Positions 1-10,439 of a stretch of 64,000 bases of DNA are shown one piece after another (position 1 is the first letter of the stretch; each line of letters begins with the position of its first letter). A program made the position numbers and the translations under genes. This DNA is from Cololabis saira (taxonomy: Eukaryota; Chordata; Actinopteri; Beloniformes; Belonidae). Location: positions 33,809,350 through 33,873,349 of the forward strand of contig NC_084609.1 of the NCBI RefSeq assembly GCF_033807715.1, written 5' to 3'. The notes under the pieces were generated by a model. It ran no database searches and had not been told where the DNA came from. It was given only the letters and a program-made list of their open reading frames with translations.

Positions 1-19
1 GAACACAGTCCCTAAGCCT

Positions 20-495
20 TTGAAAGCTTGCCGGGCCCCCCTGCAGGCCAAGGACCCGGAGAAGGACTGTTCAAAGTCCAGCAGCAGGACCGAAGCGGGC
101 TTTTCCTCTGCTGGTCTGCAGAATCATAAAGGAAGACCCAAAAGACATTGCTGTGATGATTGCTTCACCACTTCATCAAACCTGAAGATCCGTAAGAACA
201 CTCACACTGGTGATAAACCGTACAGCTGTGATCAGTATGGAGCGGCTTTTGCCCAACAAGGTCAACTAAAGAGACACCAGCTTATTCACTCTGGAGATAA
301 ACCTCGCAGATGTGATCAGTGTGGGATGACTTTTCGACACAAAGGAACTCTGAGTGCACACCAGCATATTCACACTGGACAAAAACCTTAAAGATGTGAT
401 CAGTGTGGAGTAGGTTTTGCCACATCAAGTAATCTAAAGAGTCACCAACGTATTCACACTGGATAAGTGTACATTTGTGATCAGTGCTGATATCC
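20..495 (+). pseudogene. Decayed C2H2 zinc-finger exon (3' part)
   Basis: The open frame at 20-391 encodes about 123 residues ending in Kruppel-type C2H2 fingers joined by TGDKP/SGDKP/TGQKP linkers, the signature of DNA-binding zinc-finger transcription factors. The first finger has a degenerate start (HCCDDC) and lacks its first histidine (KIRKNTH). The second has CDQY where CxxC is expected. The third (CDQC...HQHIH) is intact. A TAA at 389-391 falls in the TGQKP linker, and the same frame then continues into another finger (CDQC...HQRIH) that again ends in a stop right after TG, followed by a partial CDQC and another stop. Loss of ligands and stops in linkers mean this is a degenerating array rather than a working gene. 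The upstream exons are outside the window. Family assignment is secure; the individual gene is not identifiable. Confidence 0.8.
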
Positions 496-513
496 TTTAT
501 TTTGAGAGCTCAT

Positions 514-1560
514 TTAAAGGTATAGTCTGTAATCGTATTCAAAAACATTTATTGTTATACTGGGTGAAATGGTCCTTCCTCCTTCCATCCTGAGAGTAGC
601 CAGTGAATAATGTGTTCAGAAAAAGGAAAGAAAAAAATCCGACCTCTCTGACAGCTTTAATCCTGTAAAAACCTGACCAATCTGTTTTTTGTGCACCGAG
701 TGGCACGGATTGGTCAGAGGACCAGAGGATTGGCAGGGGGGAAAGAACCAATCAGATGCCTTCATTTTAAGTCCCGCCCACACCCCCCTCTGTCCCATGC
801 GCGCACTCGTCACGTCGAAAATCTTCCCGGAAAACTTCACACACTCGAGTCACGTTTGCTGAAGAATGGCGCAGAAAATGAGAAAACGCAGCCAAAAATA
901 CACCTCCCCAGTATGGGGGTCCGTGGGGATGGAGGCGTCTCCATCCTGGCGAGGGCGGAGAGCGCCGGTGTGGGTGGCGGTGCGCTGCGGTGCTGTACAG
1001 GCTCTGTTGCCACGGCTACGCCGTAGGGTACGGCGTAGGGTCCACAGCAACGCGCACCATTCTGCGTTGGTGTAACGCGGAACCATAAATCACCTTCAGT
1101 GTGTGCTCTGTCTGCTGTTCTGAACTTCTCTGTTTCTCATTTTGCTGGGACATCGGGTCCCTCCGCCGAGACACAACTTTTGTGGTATGCGTTCATTGTT
1201 GTGTCTAAAAATGATGCGCAGTGCCCACCCAATCAGAAACGGTGCAGATATTCTGTGATATTTTTTTATATTTATAAAAAAATAAAATTATAAAAAAATA
1301 AAGGATCCCCATAACTTTGATTGGGTGGGCAGGATGCACGTTTGGGTGGGCACAGCCCACCCCGGCCCCCCCTAAAACTGGCCTCGCTTACAGGTGAATG
1401 AGACATGGGGTAGTTTTGTTGAAAATGTGCTGTCCAAAATGTCCTGGAAAACTCGACTCCTGCAAATGCGCGTTCCCCAAAGTTTGCAGGGGGCGGGGCT
1501 TAGAGGAGGTGCCACTTTCAGATCTTGCTAGCTCTCCAAAATTACGGACTATACCTTTAA
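514..1560. mobile_element. TTAA-flanked non-autonomous DNA transposon
   Basis: The ends are inverted copies of AGGTATAGTC[T/C]GTAAT, each next to TTAA (514-517 and 1557-1560), the target used by piggyBac- and Kolobok-type elements. No transposase frame is visible. Positions about 1012-1093 hold part of a second repeat, ending CGCGGAACCATAAATCA, that also occurs near 52 and 62 kb. Superfamily is inferred from the TTAA target and the inverted ends only. Confidence 0.65.
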
Positions 1561-1601
1561 AAAGCACCAATTAGTTTAGTTACTTTAGTTGGAAAAAAAT
1601 A

Positions 1602-1726
1602 AATTGTGACTAGTGTGGGTACCACATTACATTGACTGTAACTCAAAATACTACAATAAACCCTCACTTACAAACCTTGGTCCCTAAACTCATGAGGGTG
1701 AGAAATGTGTATGCTCACTTTCTCAC
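1602..1726. repeat. 125-bp direct repeat, left copy
   Basis: The stretch starting AATTGTGACT and ending CTTTCTCACA recurs with few differences at 5026-5149 in the same orientation. The two copies bracket the Gypsy-like fragment and its nested insertions. They do not resemble the LTR at 4446-4887, so they are not simply its partner. Confidence 0.75.
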
Positions 1727-2194
1727 ACTTCCCTCCCCCTTTGAAGTCTCGCCACAAAAAGTCTAACACCACATTTTGCTTTCCCGCCCGATACTGGACC
1801 TGCGGCGGAGGTCTGGCAGGAGGCTGGACGTGCTGCTGCGGCGGCGCTCGGGCTGGCTGCTGACCCCCCTCGAAGTCCTCGCGGAGCTAGTTAAGCTGGA
1901 CCTGCACACTCCTCCAGCGCTGCTCCTGCTTAAAGAACTCCCTCTCCTGAGACTTCAGTGTCTGCTGCAACAAAGCATATAGGCCAGCAATGTCGGATAT
2001 TCTTCCCTCCTCCCTGCTCCAGGCAGCACACCCTCCAGACTCGCTACCTCCTCCTCCTCCTCATCCCGGACAAGTCCCCGACAGGACCCTTCCTCCTCGC
2101 CTTGGTCTTCCATTGGCACGTGTCCAACTCTGCTTTGCACCCCGACCTCGTCTTCCACCTCGTTTCCCCAGCTTCTCCAGCGGCATCTAGTATC
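1727..2194 (-). pseudogene. Gypsy-like gag remnant
   Basis: Read on the minus strand, this segment encodes a glutamine-rich coiled-coil stretch (LLQQTLKSQE, then KQEQRWRSVQVQL) followed by a proline/glutamine-rich region, as in the N-terminal part of gag proteins of fish Ty3/Gypsy-type elements. The frame has an in-frame stop shortly after VQVQLN and shifts frame upstream. It is separated from its LTR and primer site (4429-4887) by the element at 2195-4420. Gag would normally package element RNA; this copy cannot encode a full protein. The assignment rests on composition and on the neighbouring LTR. Confidence 0.5.
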
Positions 2195-2708
2195 CAGTAC
2201 TCGAGTTGTAAAAAACAATCAAGGGGGATGGTGGATTTTAAATCATATGGGGACGGATAATTTGTGCTGATTACAAATAATATAATATATTACAAATAAT
2301 AGCAGTGACCAAAACAGCTGCAGAAATACTGCAGGAATGACATAGCAGCAGTTAAATGCAGCCTTCTGTAAGCTTTAAATATCCACTGGGCTTACATCTA
2401 ATACATCAAAACACAACAATAAAAAACACTTTTCTGAACTTATCAATATGACTCTGTCCTTCACAGGATAAGTAAAATGGATCACTGCAAAAACTCTTAA
2501 CAAGAATATTTGTCTTATTTCTAGTTAAAATGTCTCATTTTAGTAAAAAAAATCTCATTACACTTAAAAGAAGACTCATCACTGGAAAAAACAACAATCT
2601 TCACCTGTTTCAAGTAGATTTTCACTTGAAATAAGTAGAAAAATCTGCCAGTGGAACAAGATTTATTTGCTTGTAATAAGAAGATAAATCTTGTCCCACT
2701 GGCAGATT

Positions 2709-4212
2709 TTCAATTCAATTCAATTCAATTCAATTTTATTTATATAGCGTCTAATACAACAGATGTTGTCTCTAGACGCTTTCCAGAGATCCAGAACATG
2801 AACATAAACATAAACATAAACATAAACATAAACCCCCAAGCAATTATTATATAAACAATGGCAGGTAAAAACTCCCTTAGTGGGAGAAAAACTTTAAGCC
2901 AAACAGTGGCAAGGAAAAACTCCCCTTTAGGAGGGAAGAAACCTTGAGCAGGACCAGGCTCATAAGGGGGGACCCTCCTGCCGAAGGCCAGACTGGGGGA
3001 GTCAGGGACGTCGACAGCACACAGCAGGCAGGTGGAAGCAGCAGCGGGATGACCAGAGGTGGGGGGGGGGGGGGGGGGGGGGGGGGGGGGCGTCAGCAGC
3101 ACACAACAGTCATGTGGAAGCAGCAGCGGGATGACCAGAGGGGGGGGGGGGGGCGTCAGCAGCACACAACAGTCATGTGGAAGCAGCAGCGGGATGACCA
3201 GAGGTGGGGGGGGGGGGGCGTCAGCAGCACACAACAGTCATGTGGAAGGAGTAGCGGGATGACCAGAGGGGGGGGGGGCGCAGGCAGGCGGAAGCAGCAA
3301 CAGCAGACATCCACGTAGGCAGGTGGAAGAAGCAATGGGATGACCAGAGGGGGGGGAGGGCCGGGAACACAGGCCAGAACGCAGCTCCTGAGGCTCCGGC
3401 CTGCAAACATACACAAAAGAGAAAAAAAAGGGGGGCCGGCACAAGAAACTACAGGAAGGATGGACAAAAATGATAGCTATGAGATATTTATAATAAATAA
3501 AAATGGTAATGGAGAAGAGAGGCAGGGAAAAGGAGAGGAGAAGAAGGGTGAGAGGCACCGCCCAGCGGATCATGTCGGTGCCCCCTGCAGCATAGGCCTA
3601 TAGCAGCATATCTACCGCGAAGCTATATTTGAGACTAACTATTATAGTCTTGTTCTATAGCTACAACTATGACTACTGACTCTAACACACTAGAGTTTAC
3701 ACTACCTAGAGATTTACCAACACCAGCTAGAGGTTTACTAAACACTAACTATAGGCTTTACTAAACAGAAAGGTTTTAAGTTTAGTTTTAAAGGTGGAGG
3801 TGGTGTCAGCCTCCTTAACCCAGATTGGAAGTTGGTTCCAAAGTAATGGTGCCTGATAGCAGAACGCCCGCCCTCCAAATCTACATTTAGATACTCTAGG
3901 AACTACGAGTAAACCTGCACCCTGGGAGCGGAGAGCTCGGCCAGGAACATAAGGCACTATCAAATCTTGTAAATACTGCGGAGCTAAGCCGTTTTGGGCT
4001 TTATATGCAAGTAATAAAATTTTAAATTGAATTCTGAATTTTACAGGTAGCCAATGGAGCGACGCTAACACTGGAGAGACGTGGTCTCTCCTGCTGATTC
4101 CTGTCAGTACTCGTGCTGCTGCATTCTGGATCAGCTGGAGCCTATTCAGCAAATTACTTGGACATCCTGAATAGGCTCCAGCTGATCCAGAATGCAGCAG
4201 CACGAGTTTTCT
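2709..4212 (-). mobile_element. L2-clade LINE, 5'-truncated, with 3' UTR
   Basis: The minus-strand frame at 3745-4203 encodes the C-terminal domain that follows reverse transcriptase in L2-type LINEs: RLQLIQNAAARVLTG, ASLHWLPVKFRIQFK, ending FLFSKAYS and a stop. Downstream on the minus strand is a long 3' UTR (3744 to 2709) ending in AATAAAATTGAATTGAATTG, which appears at the end of all copies in this window. The UTR carries an internal G-run minisatellite. Near the 5' end, 4166-4208 is an inverted copy of 4103-4147, so the first residues of the frame are an artefact of that inversion. The element is inserted inside the hAT-like palindrome. Confidence 0.8.
3056..3360. repeat. Minisatellite in L2 3' UTR with poly-G runs
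   Basis: Four to five copies of a unit of about 60 bp containing AGCAGCGGGATGACCAGAGG, a variable G run (30 or more Gs at 3061-3090) and CAGCACACAACAGTCATGTG. The G runs vary in length between units. Confidence 0.85.
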
Positions 4213-4428
4213 TCCTAGTAGTATTTTCCTACTTATTTCAAGTGAAAATTTACTTGAAACAGGTGAAAATTGTCAAATAAGTTATTTTTCTGGTGTTATT
4301 TTTCTGGTGATGACTCTAAATGTTGAAATAGCAGTAAAACCACATTCATTGTTCAGTTTTACAGGGGGGATGATTTTGACCATTTTTATCCCCCCTCATC
4401 CCCCCTCAACTCCAGTACTGCTAGTATC

Positions 4429-4443
4429 CCACCACTGCCACCA
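4429..4443 (-). promoter_or_regulatory. Candidate primer-binding site of Gypsy-like element
   Basis: On the minus strand, two bases after the LTR end (CTCACA), the sequence TGGTGGCAGTGGTGG begins with the TGG expected of a tRNA primer-binding site. The hAT-like insertion duplicated the 8 bp immediately next to it. The priming tRNA was not identified. Confidence 0.5.
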
Positions 4444-4445
4444 AA

Positions 4446-4887
4446 TGTGAGATACCACTCCTGTGCCCAGCTGATATTTGGGCCTTGGGGTTTGAGGTGG
4501 GTGGATAAAAGAAGGGTGCCGGCAAGAGAAGTTCCATTTTTTTTTAAAGTTTATTTTTAGTTTTTCCTCAGGCACAAAACAAGAGAGACACAGACTCAGA
4601 AACTGCCTCACTCTAGCAAAAGAAAAGACCAACCAACCTCTGTCAGGTGAGCCACCCTCTTAAATAGCCCAAACCAAATCGGTCCAATTGGGCAGCTCCA
4701 TCTGCAGGGGTTTACTCCCCTCCACAAACATAACCATTTCAAATAACAAGGTAACAAAAAGACAAGACCACAAAACCTTAATCATTTAACAACAATCATA
4801 ATCACTTAACGTAATCCCACATAAACCCCAAACTGACAATAAATTGGCACATTCACAAATCCAATCCCCCCTCATCTGTCTGTCACA
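4446..4887 (-). mobile_element. LTR of a Gypsy-like retrotransposon
   Basis: Read on the minus strand, this 442-bp block begins TGTGACAG and ends CTCACA, matching the TG...CA rule. It contains a TATA-like CTATTTAAGAGG, then an AATAAA signal before an A-run, which is the U3-R-U5 order. A primer-site-like sequence and gag-like coding sequence follow it on the same strand. No partner LTR is seen. It is an old retroelement copy that lacks most of its coding region. Confidence 0.6.
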
Positions 4888-5025
4888 TTCGCACCTGTCA
4901 GCACTCAGCATGAATAAAGGCGTGGTCCCACTGTGGTGCCTCCGCAATGGGACCCAGCTGCCTGACAGCTACGTAGCATGTAGGTGAGCAAATGTACACC
5001 AGTTTTATTGAACAATAAAAAAATT

Positions 5026-5149
5026 AATTGTGACTCGTGGGTACCACACTACATTGAATGTAACTCAAAATACTACAATAAACCCTCACTTACAAACCTT
5101 GGTCCCTAAGCTCATGAGGGTGAGAAATAAGTATGTTCACTTTCTCACA
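5026..5149. repeat. 125-bp direct repeat, right copy
   Basis: This is the partner of 1602-1726, in the same orientation. It ends about 10 bp before the MITE at 5162. Confidence 0.75.
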
Positions 5150-5161
5150 TGTTCTAATATA

Positions 5162-5526
5162 CAGGACTGTCTCAGAAAATCTGAATATTGTGATTTTCTG
5201 TAACGCAATTACAAAAACAAAAATGTCATACATTCTGGATTCATTACAAATCAACTGAAATATTGCAAGCCTTTTATTATTTTAATATTGCTGATCATGG
5301 CTTACAGCTTAAGAAAACTCAAATATCCTATCTCAAAAAATTTGAATATTCTGGGAATCTTAATCTTAAACTGTAAACCATAATCAGCAATATTAAAATA
5401 ATAAAAGGCTTGCAATATTTCAGTTGATTTGTAATGAATCCAGAATGTATGCCATTTTTGTTTTTTTAATTGCATTACAGAAAATAAAGAACTTTATCAC
5501 AATATTCTGATTCTGAGACAGTCCTG
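5162..5526. mobile_element. Palindromic TA-target MITE (CAGGACTG family), copy 1
   Basis: A near-complete palindrome whose ends are CAGGACTGTCTCAGAAAAT and its inverse, flanked by TA on both sides (5160-5161 and 5527-5528), as in Tc1/mariner-type insertions. There is no coding capacity. Further copies lie at 25032-25398, 28162-28528 and 52202-53077. Confidence 0.85.
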
Positions 5527-5988
5527 TAGAGAGCTCTAATTTAGAGAATTATTTAATTATTTTTTGCGTGCAAAAGGGTCGAACGTTCATCTCAAGTCTA
5601 AGTGCAGGAGTGACACAGAGTCGCCAGTAAAGCAGTTTAAAAGAACGGGGCTGGGTGCTCTTTAGACAAAATAACATATTTGCAGCTGTGCACGACAGCA
5701 AAACCCAAAATGCACAGACACACAACTGGTCTGACCTGAGTGTACTCAGAATGACCTCACAGAATGATGTCCATCATAGAATCTCAGTGTGGTTGTCTGT
5801 GACTGGGTTCATGTGTGTGTGTCTGTAAGTGAGTCAGTGTGCGTGAAATGGACAGATGTCCCACCCTCTGTCCCACAGATGGGCTCTATGACTAAACAGT
5901 GTCCTTGCCCAGGATTCACAGGATGCTTGGACACTTAAAAGTAAGTTGAACCAAATCATGCCCACTATTGTATTTGGGCAGTTGTATG
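5527..5988. other. Unassigned gene-free stretch
   Basis: No gene or recognisable element was seen between the MITE and the hAT-like copy. A short [13 protein letters not shown] segment lies near 5810. Confidence 0.5.
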
Positions 5989-6838
5989 CAGTACTCCAGT
6001 TGAGGAGGGATGAGGGGGATGGCATCCCCCCCTGAAATAGAAATGGTCCAAATCACCCCCCCCCCCTGAAATAAAAACGGTCCAAATCATCCCCCCCTGA
6101 AATAAAAACGGTCCAAATCATCCCCCCTGAAATAAAAACGGTCCAAATCATCCCCCCTGTAAAACTGCCATCCCTCCTTTTCATGTCATTTCATCAATGA
6201 ATGTGGTTTTACTGCTATTTCAACATTTAGAGTCATCACCAGAAAAATAATAACCAGAAAAATAACTTATTTGACAATTTTCACCTGTTTCAAGTAAATT
6301 TTCACTTGAAATAAGTAGAAAAATCTGCCAGTGGGACAAGATTTATCTTCTCATTACAAGCAAAAAAATCTTGTTCCACTGGCAGATTTTTCTACTTATT
6401 TCAAGTGAAAATCTACTTGAAACAGGTGAAAATTGTTGTTTTTTCCAATGATGAGTCTTGTTTTAAGTATGATGAGATTTTTTTACTAAAATGAGACATT
6501 TTAACTAGAAATAAGACAAATATTCTTGTTAAGATTGTGAGTTTTTGCAGTGATCCATGTTACTTATCCTGTGAAGGACAGAGTCATATTGATAAGTTCA
6601 GAAAAGTGTTTTTTATTGTTGTGTTTTGATGTATTTGATGTAAGCCCAGTGGATATTTAAAGCTTACAGAAGGCTGCATTTAACTGCTGCTATGTCATTC
6701 CTGCAGTATTTCTGCAGGTGTTTTGGTCACTGCTATTATTTGTAATATATTATATTATTTGTAATCAGCACAAATTATCTGTCCCCATATGATCAAATCC
6801 ACCATCCCCCCTGATTTTATTTTACAACTCGAGTACTG
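5989..6838 (+). mobile_element. Palindromic hAT-like element, 850-bp copy
   Basis: Ends CAGTACTCCAGTTGAG and CAACTCGAGTACTG are flanked by the perfect 8-bp duplication GTTGTATG (5981-5988 and 6839-6846). Near the left end a tandem array of a 30-bp unit (CCCCTGAAATAAAAACGGTC plus CAAATCAT) has four copies. The central palindrome is uninterrupted, so this copy shows the empty sites of the L2 and SINE insertions found in the other two. Confidence 0.85.
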
Positions 6839-6846
6839 GTTGTATG

Positions 6847-7700
6847 TTTCTGTATCTGTCTTTTCCCAGTGTATTCTATAAGAGAAGACTGTTCTAGCAA
6901 GATTTATACACCATCAGACCGGTGTCATTTTTAAAACGAGGATGGATGACCATCAATATAAGCGTTTTTGCACCGGGTTCTGGTTCTTGCAAAGCCATGG
7001 TTTGTCATTTTTGTGTCCACTTGTTCAAACAATGGACCATCCTTTGTGTTTCTGGACATACGCAGGTTTATGGCGTCCTCGGCTCCAAGGCTGAGTAGCT
7101 TGCAGATCTCCTCGTCTCCCCGGTTACTTATTTTACAAATATAGCCCTACCTGTGACCTCCTGCTGTTGTTGTTCTCATAAGTGGTTTCCTTATTTTATA
7201 AAATGATAATTATTAAAAAATAAAAGTCTAAGTCTAAGTGGACCATGTTCCAAATGAATTAACTGAAAGCAATGAATTAAAATTGGAATTGTTTCTTTAT
7301 ATATATCTTTATATCTGGCCAAAGATTCTATGTATGTTTGTAAATTAGAAAGTTCCATCATTTCTGGTATTAGTCTGATGGCATTGAGGACCTTGAGTTG
7401 TATGCATCTAAATGTCGATAAAAATGTGTCTTTTGGCCAAAATATCACGAAAACAGACCTTTTAATCTACTATGTCAATTTGGATTGCTAATCTAAATCT
7501 ACTAAAACGTGGAATACTAACTTGGATAGTATTACTTCAGATTCCCAAGTAATATCATCCAGATTAACTATTGTAAGGAACCTTGGAGTTGTATGTGTTA
7601 TTTCTGTATGTCGTAGCTCAAAGATGGAGGGTTGTGATTTCTCTTTCAGAAGCAGATCTTTACAATATCTGACAGATATGAGTTTTGTGTGAACATTAAT
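6847..7700. other. Unassigned gene-free stretch
   Basis: No exon with splice signals and conserved coding was recognised. Short open frames here have no family features. Confidence 0.5.
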
Positions 7701-7975
7701 TGAATTCAATTGAATGGGTTTTATTGTCATTATACAATGTACAACGGAATTGTAAAGCTTCTGTTGTACTCAAACAATAAAAGTAAAAAGTGCAGATATG
7801 CAAAATTATAGTATAAGAATAAAAAGTATAACGTCTTCAAAAATTGATGGTAACTGAACATCTTGTATTTGTTCAGGATGTTGATGGCTTTTGGAAAGCA
7901 ACTTTTCCTCAGTCTGTTCATCTTTGTTTTTAAGTTTCTGTAGCATCGTCTCGCGCAAGAACTCAAACAGCTGAC
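7700..7975 (-). mobile_element. LINE 3'-end fragment
   Basis: The block starts with a GAATTCAATTGAATGGGTTT tail and continues with TTATTGTCATTATACAATGT, a 3' terminus common in fish LINE families. Read on the minus strand it precedes a decayed coding remnant (about 7860-7970). It directly abuts the Tc1 fossil. Clade is uncertain. Confidence 0.45.
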
Positions 7976-7979
7976 AAAC

Positions 7980-8950
7980 TGACAAACTGAGCAATTGCTG
8001 AGAGAGGTAAAGAAGAACCCAGAGATCACTGTGGCTGAGCTCCAGAGATGCAGCAGGAGATGGGAGAAAGTTCCACAAAGTCAACTATCACTGCAGACCT
8101 CCACCAGTCGTGGCTTTATGACAGACTGGCCCGACTGAAGCCTTTCCTCAGTGCAAGACATAATAAAAAAGTCTGCATAGAGTTTGCCAAAAAACACATG
8201 ACTCTCAGACTATGAGAAATACGATTATCTGGTCTGATGAGACAGAGATTTAACTTTTTGGTGTTAATTCTAAGCGGTATGTGTGGACAAAAGCAGGCAC
8301 TGCTCATCACCTGCCAATACCGACCCAACAGTGAAACATGGTGGTGGCAGCATCATGCTATGGGGGTGTTTCAGCTGCAGGGACAGGATGACTGGTTGTA
8401 ATTGAAGGAAAGATTAAGTACAGAGATTTCCTGGCAGAAAACCTCTTCCAGAGTGCCCAGGACCTCAGACTGGGCGGAAGTTTTACCTTCCAACAAGACA
8501 ATGACTCTAAGCACACAGCTAAAATACCAAAGGAGTGGCTTCAGAACAACTCTTGGACCATTCTTGACTGGTCCAGCCAGAGCCCTGACCTAAACCCAAT
8601 TGAGCATCTCTCAGAGATTTGAAAATGACTGTCCCCCAACATTCACCCTCCAACCTGGCACGACTGGAGAGGATCCCCAAATCCAGATGTGAAAAACTTT
8701 TTTGCATCATTCCCAATAAGACTCATGGCTGCACTCGCTCAAAAGGGTGTTTCTACTCAACACTGAGCAAAGGGTCTGAATACTTATGGCCATGTGATAT
8801 TTTAGTTTTTCATTTTTAAGAAAAAGTTAAAATGGGGTGCTGAGTGTACATTAATGAGAAATAAAATTAACTTTTTTGATTTTAGCATCTGCTGCAATGA
8901 AACAAAGAGGGAAACATTTAAAGTGGTCTGAATACTTTCCGCACCCACTG
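7980..8950 (+). pseudogene. Tc1-like transposase fossil and right inverted repeat
   Basis: Plus-strand translation gives Tc1 transposase fragments in several frames: the helix-turn-helix part (LLREVKKNPEITVAELQ), the [15 protein letters not shown] core, FQQDNDSKHTAK and WSSQSPDLNPIEHL. The last two contain the second aspartate region and the C-terminal acidic-residue block of the DDE catalytic triad. Numerous stops and frameshifts (for example after TDWPD and at the DETE region) inactivate it. The element ends in TCTGAATACTTTCCGCACCC then ACTG/TA, the Tc1 right terminus. The 5' part is missing. Tc1 transposases cut and paste their own DNA at TA sites. Confidence 0.9.
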
Positions 8951-8952
8951 TA

Positions 8953-9900
8953 ATCCTTGAAGCATCACAATCTGATACTCATCCGGTGCGGTAATAAAAA
9001 TAAATTGTGTCAACGTGATTATCGAGGCGCAAACATGGGAAATAAAGACAACAGTTGCTGTAACTTGGAGTGTTGCATCCGCAGGAGGAGAGACCGGCCT
9101 CGATCCCCAGGAGAAACACTTTCTGGATCCTGCAGCACCTGCGGCCGACTCCATATCAGACTCTGAAAGTCGCCTAAACATTCAATAACAACTTTATTCA
9201 TATATTGCTGAGTCACATCAGTTCGTACCAACCAAACTTTTAGTGACATGTTAACTTTATTTCAAAATGACAATTTTAGAGAACCGATTCTTCGCTGCAA
9301 ATATGTATTTTAATGTTTGTATTTTCAGGGGAGGCAGGAGAGGCCGTGCCTCACCTGTCATCAGGGAAAGAAAAAATCTAAATTGAAAAAAATAATTAAA
9401 ATGTTATATTTATCTAGCGATTTGCACTATAAATTATTTTCCATCTAACTTCACCAGTTTTAGATATTTTATTCAAAATCGTTTAATCGTCTAGAGAGGA
9501 GACGTGCGCCGAGGCTGCAGCCAGATGAGCCTCACCATGGATTGTGCAATGACTCGACTAATTGTGCTGGCATGCTCTGTATGGCTGTGTATTACTGTCT
9601 CTCTGTATGTCGCTATTAAAATGTTCAAACAGTTTTGCCATATGACCTAAATTTGCATAGTTTAGCTGGTGTATATAATCTACAGTTTTTGTAACTCGTT
9701 TCTTGTGCTGAGCAATCGTAAAACGGCTGCAGAGAGGCACTAAGTGATGCACGTTTTCCTGCCCCACGGTAGGAGGTAGTATTGATCCCAGGGATTCTTC
9801 TTGCTGGAGAATAAGTGAGGCCAAGCTACAATTTACAGTCACCGGTAATAAGTCAAGTGCAGCCATCCGTTTATGTTTTCCACTTGTATGACCTTTCTTT
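8953..9900. other. Unassigned stretch with weak minus-strand frame
   Basis: This holds a minus-strand open frame of 102 codons (9558-9866) beginning MAALDLLPVTVN and a smaller one at 8918-9181. Neither shows a recognisable domain, signal or splice context. The segment GGGGAGGCAGGAGAGGCCGT (9339) looks repeat-like but could not be assigned. Confidence 0.4.
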
Positions 9901-9929
9901 AAAAATCGAGGACTTCATTTAGTAAAGGT

Positions 9930-10190
9930 AAGACCATAATAATCATCATAATCTGCCTACCTCATAAACATCCTACCTGCTTTTTTACACTATTTTTCTT
10001 TTCTTTCCCGTACTGCGCTACTTTTTTATTTTTCATTCCTATGTATATACTCTTTATATTTTGTAATTATATATTTTTAACTTTTTTTTACCCCTCCCCG
10101 AATGTGTGTGTTGAGTGTATTGCTGCTGCACAAAGTGAATTTCTCCATTGAGGGAGAAATAAAGGACATTCTTATCTTATATTATATTAT
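9930..10190 (+). mobile_element. LINE 3' UTR fragment
   Basis: An A/T-rich segment with CTGCACAAAGTGAATTTCTC then GAGGGAGAAATAAAGGACAT and a TCTTATCTTATATTATATTA tail, the 3' end typical of CR1/Rex-type fish LINEs. No coding part is present. Confidence 0.6.
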
Positions 10191-10439
10191 TTTAATCACA
10201 TTTCTTTTAACTAAATGTGCTTTTTTGTGTGCTAAAGTTTTTTATGTGTAAAGAAAGCTGCTATGAAACTTTAAATATAACACATTAACTGATGTCAATC
10301 AAATAGTGAATAAGTTACTCCGTAGGGTTTCTGTTTGTAAATCTGATTGTGATGAAGTCAGTGCCCCACCAGCCATGAACCTCACTGGGCGTCACTGATT
10401 CAGACACAGTTATGGGATATTTTAGAATCTATCTTTTAT

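Larger units (their letters stand above)
2195..4420 (-). mobile_element. Palindromic hAT-like DNA transposon, interrupted by an L2 LINE
   Basis: The ends are CAGTACTCGAGTTG and its near-inverse CAACTCCAGTACTG, flanked by the perfect 8-bp duplication CTAGTATC (2187-2194 and 4421-4428). An 8-bp duplication fits the hAT superfamily. The body is a long palindrome built around CACCTGTTTCAAGTA and its complement, with no transposase. Two further copies in the opposite orientation lie at 5989-6838 and 37199-38428. An L2 LINE (about 2709-4212) sits in the palindrome centre. Confidence 0.8.

Noticed and set aside
2740..3467. Proline-rich minus-strand and glycine-rich plus-strand frames
   Set aside because: Translation of the G-run minisatellite in an L2 3' UTR.
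9558..9866. 102-codon minus-strand frame starting MAALDLLP
   Set aside because: No recognisable domain, no splice or start context; the MAAL start only superficially resembles HARBI1.
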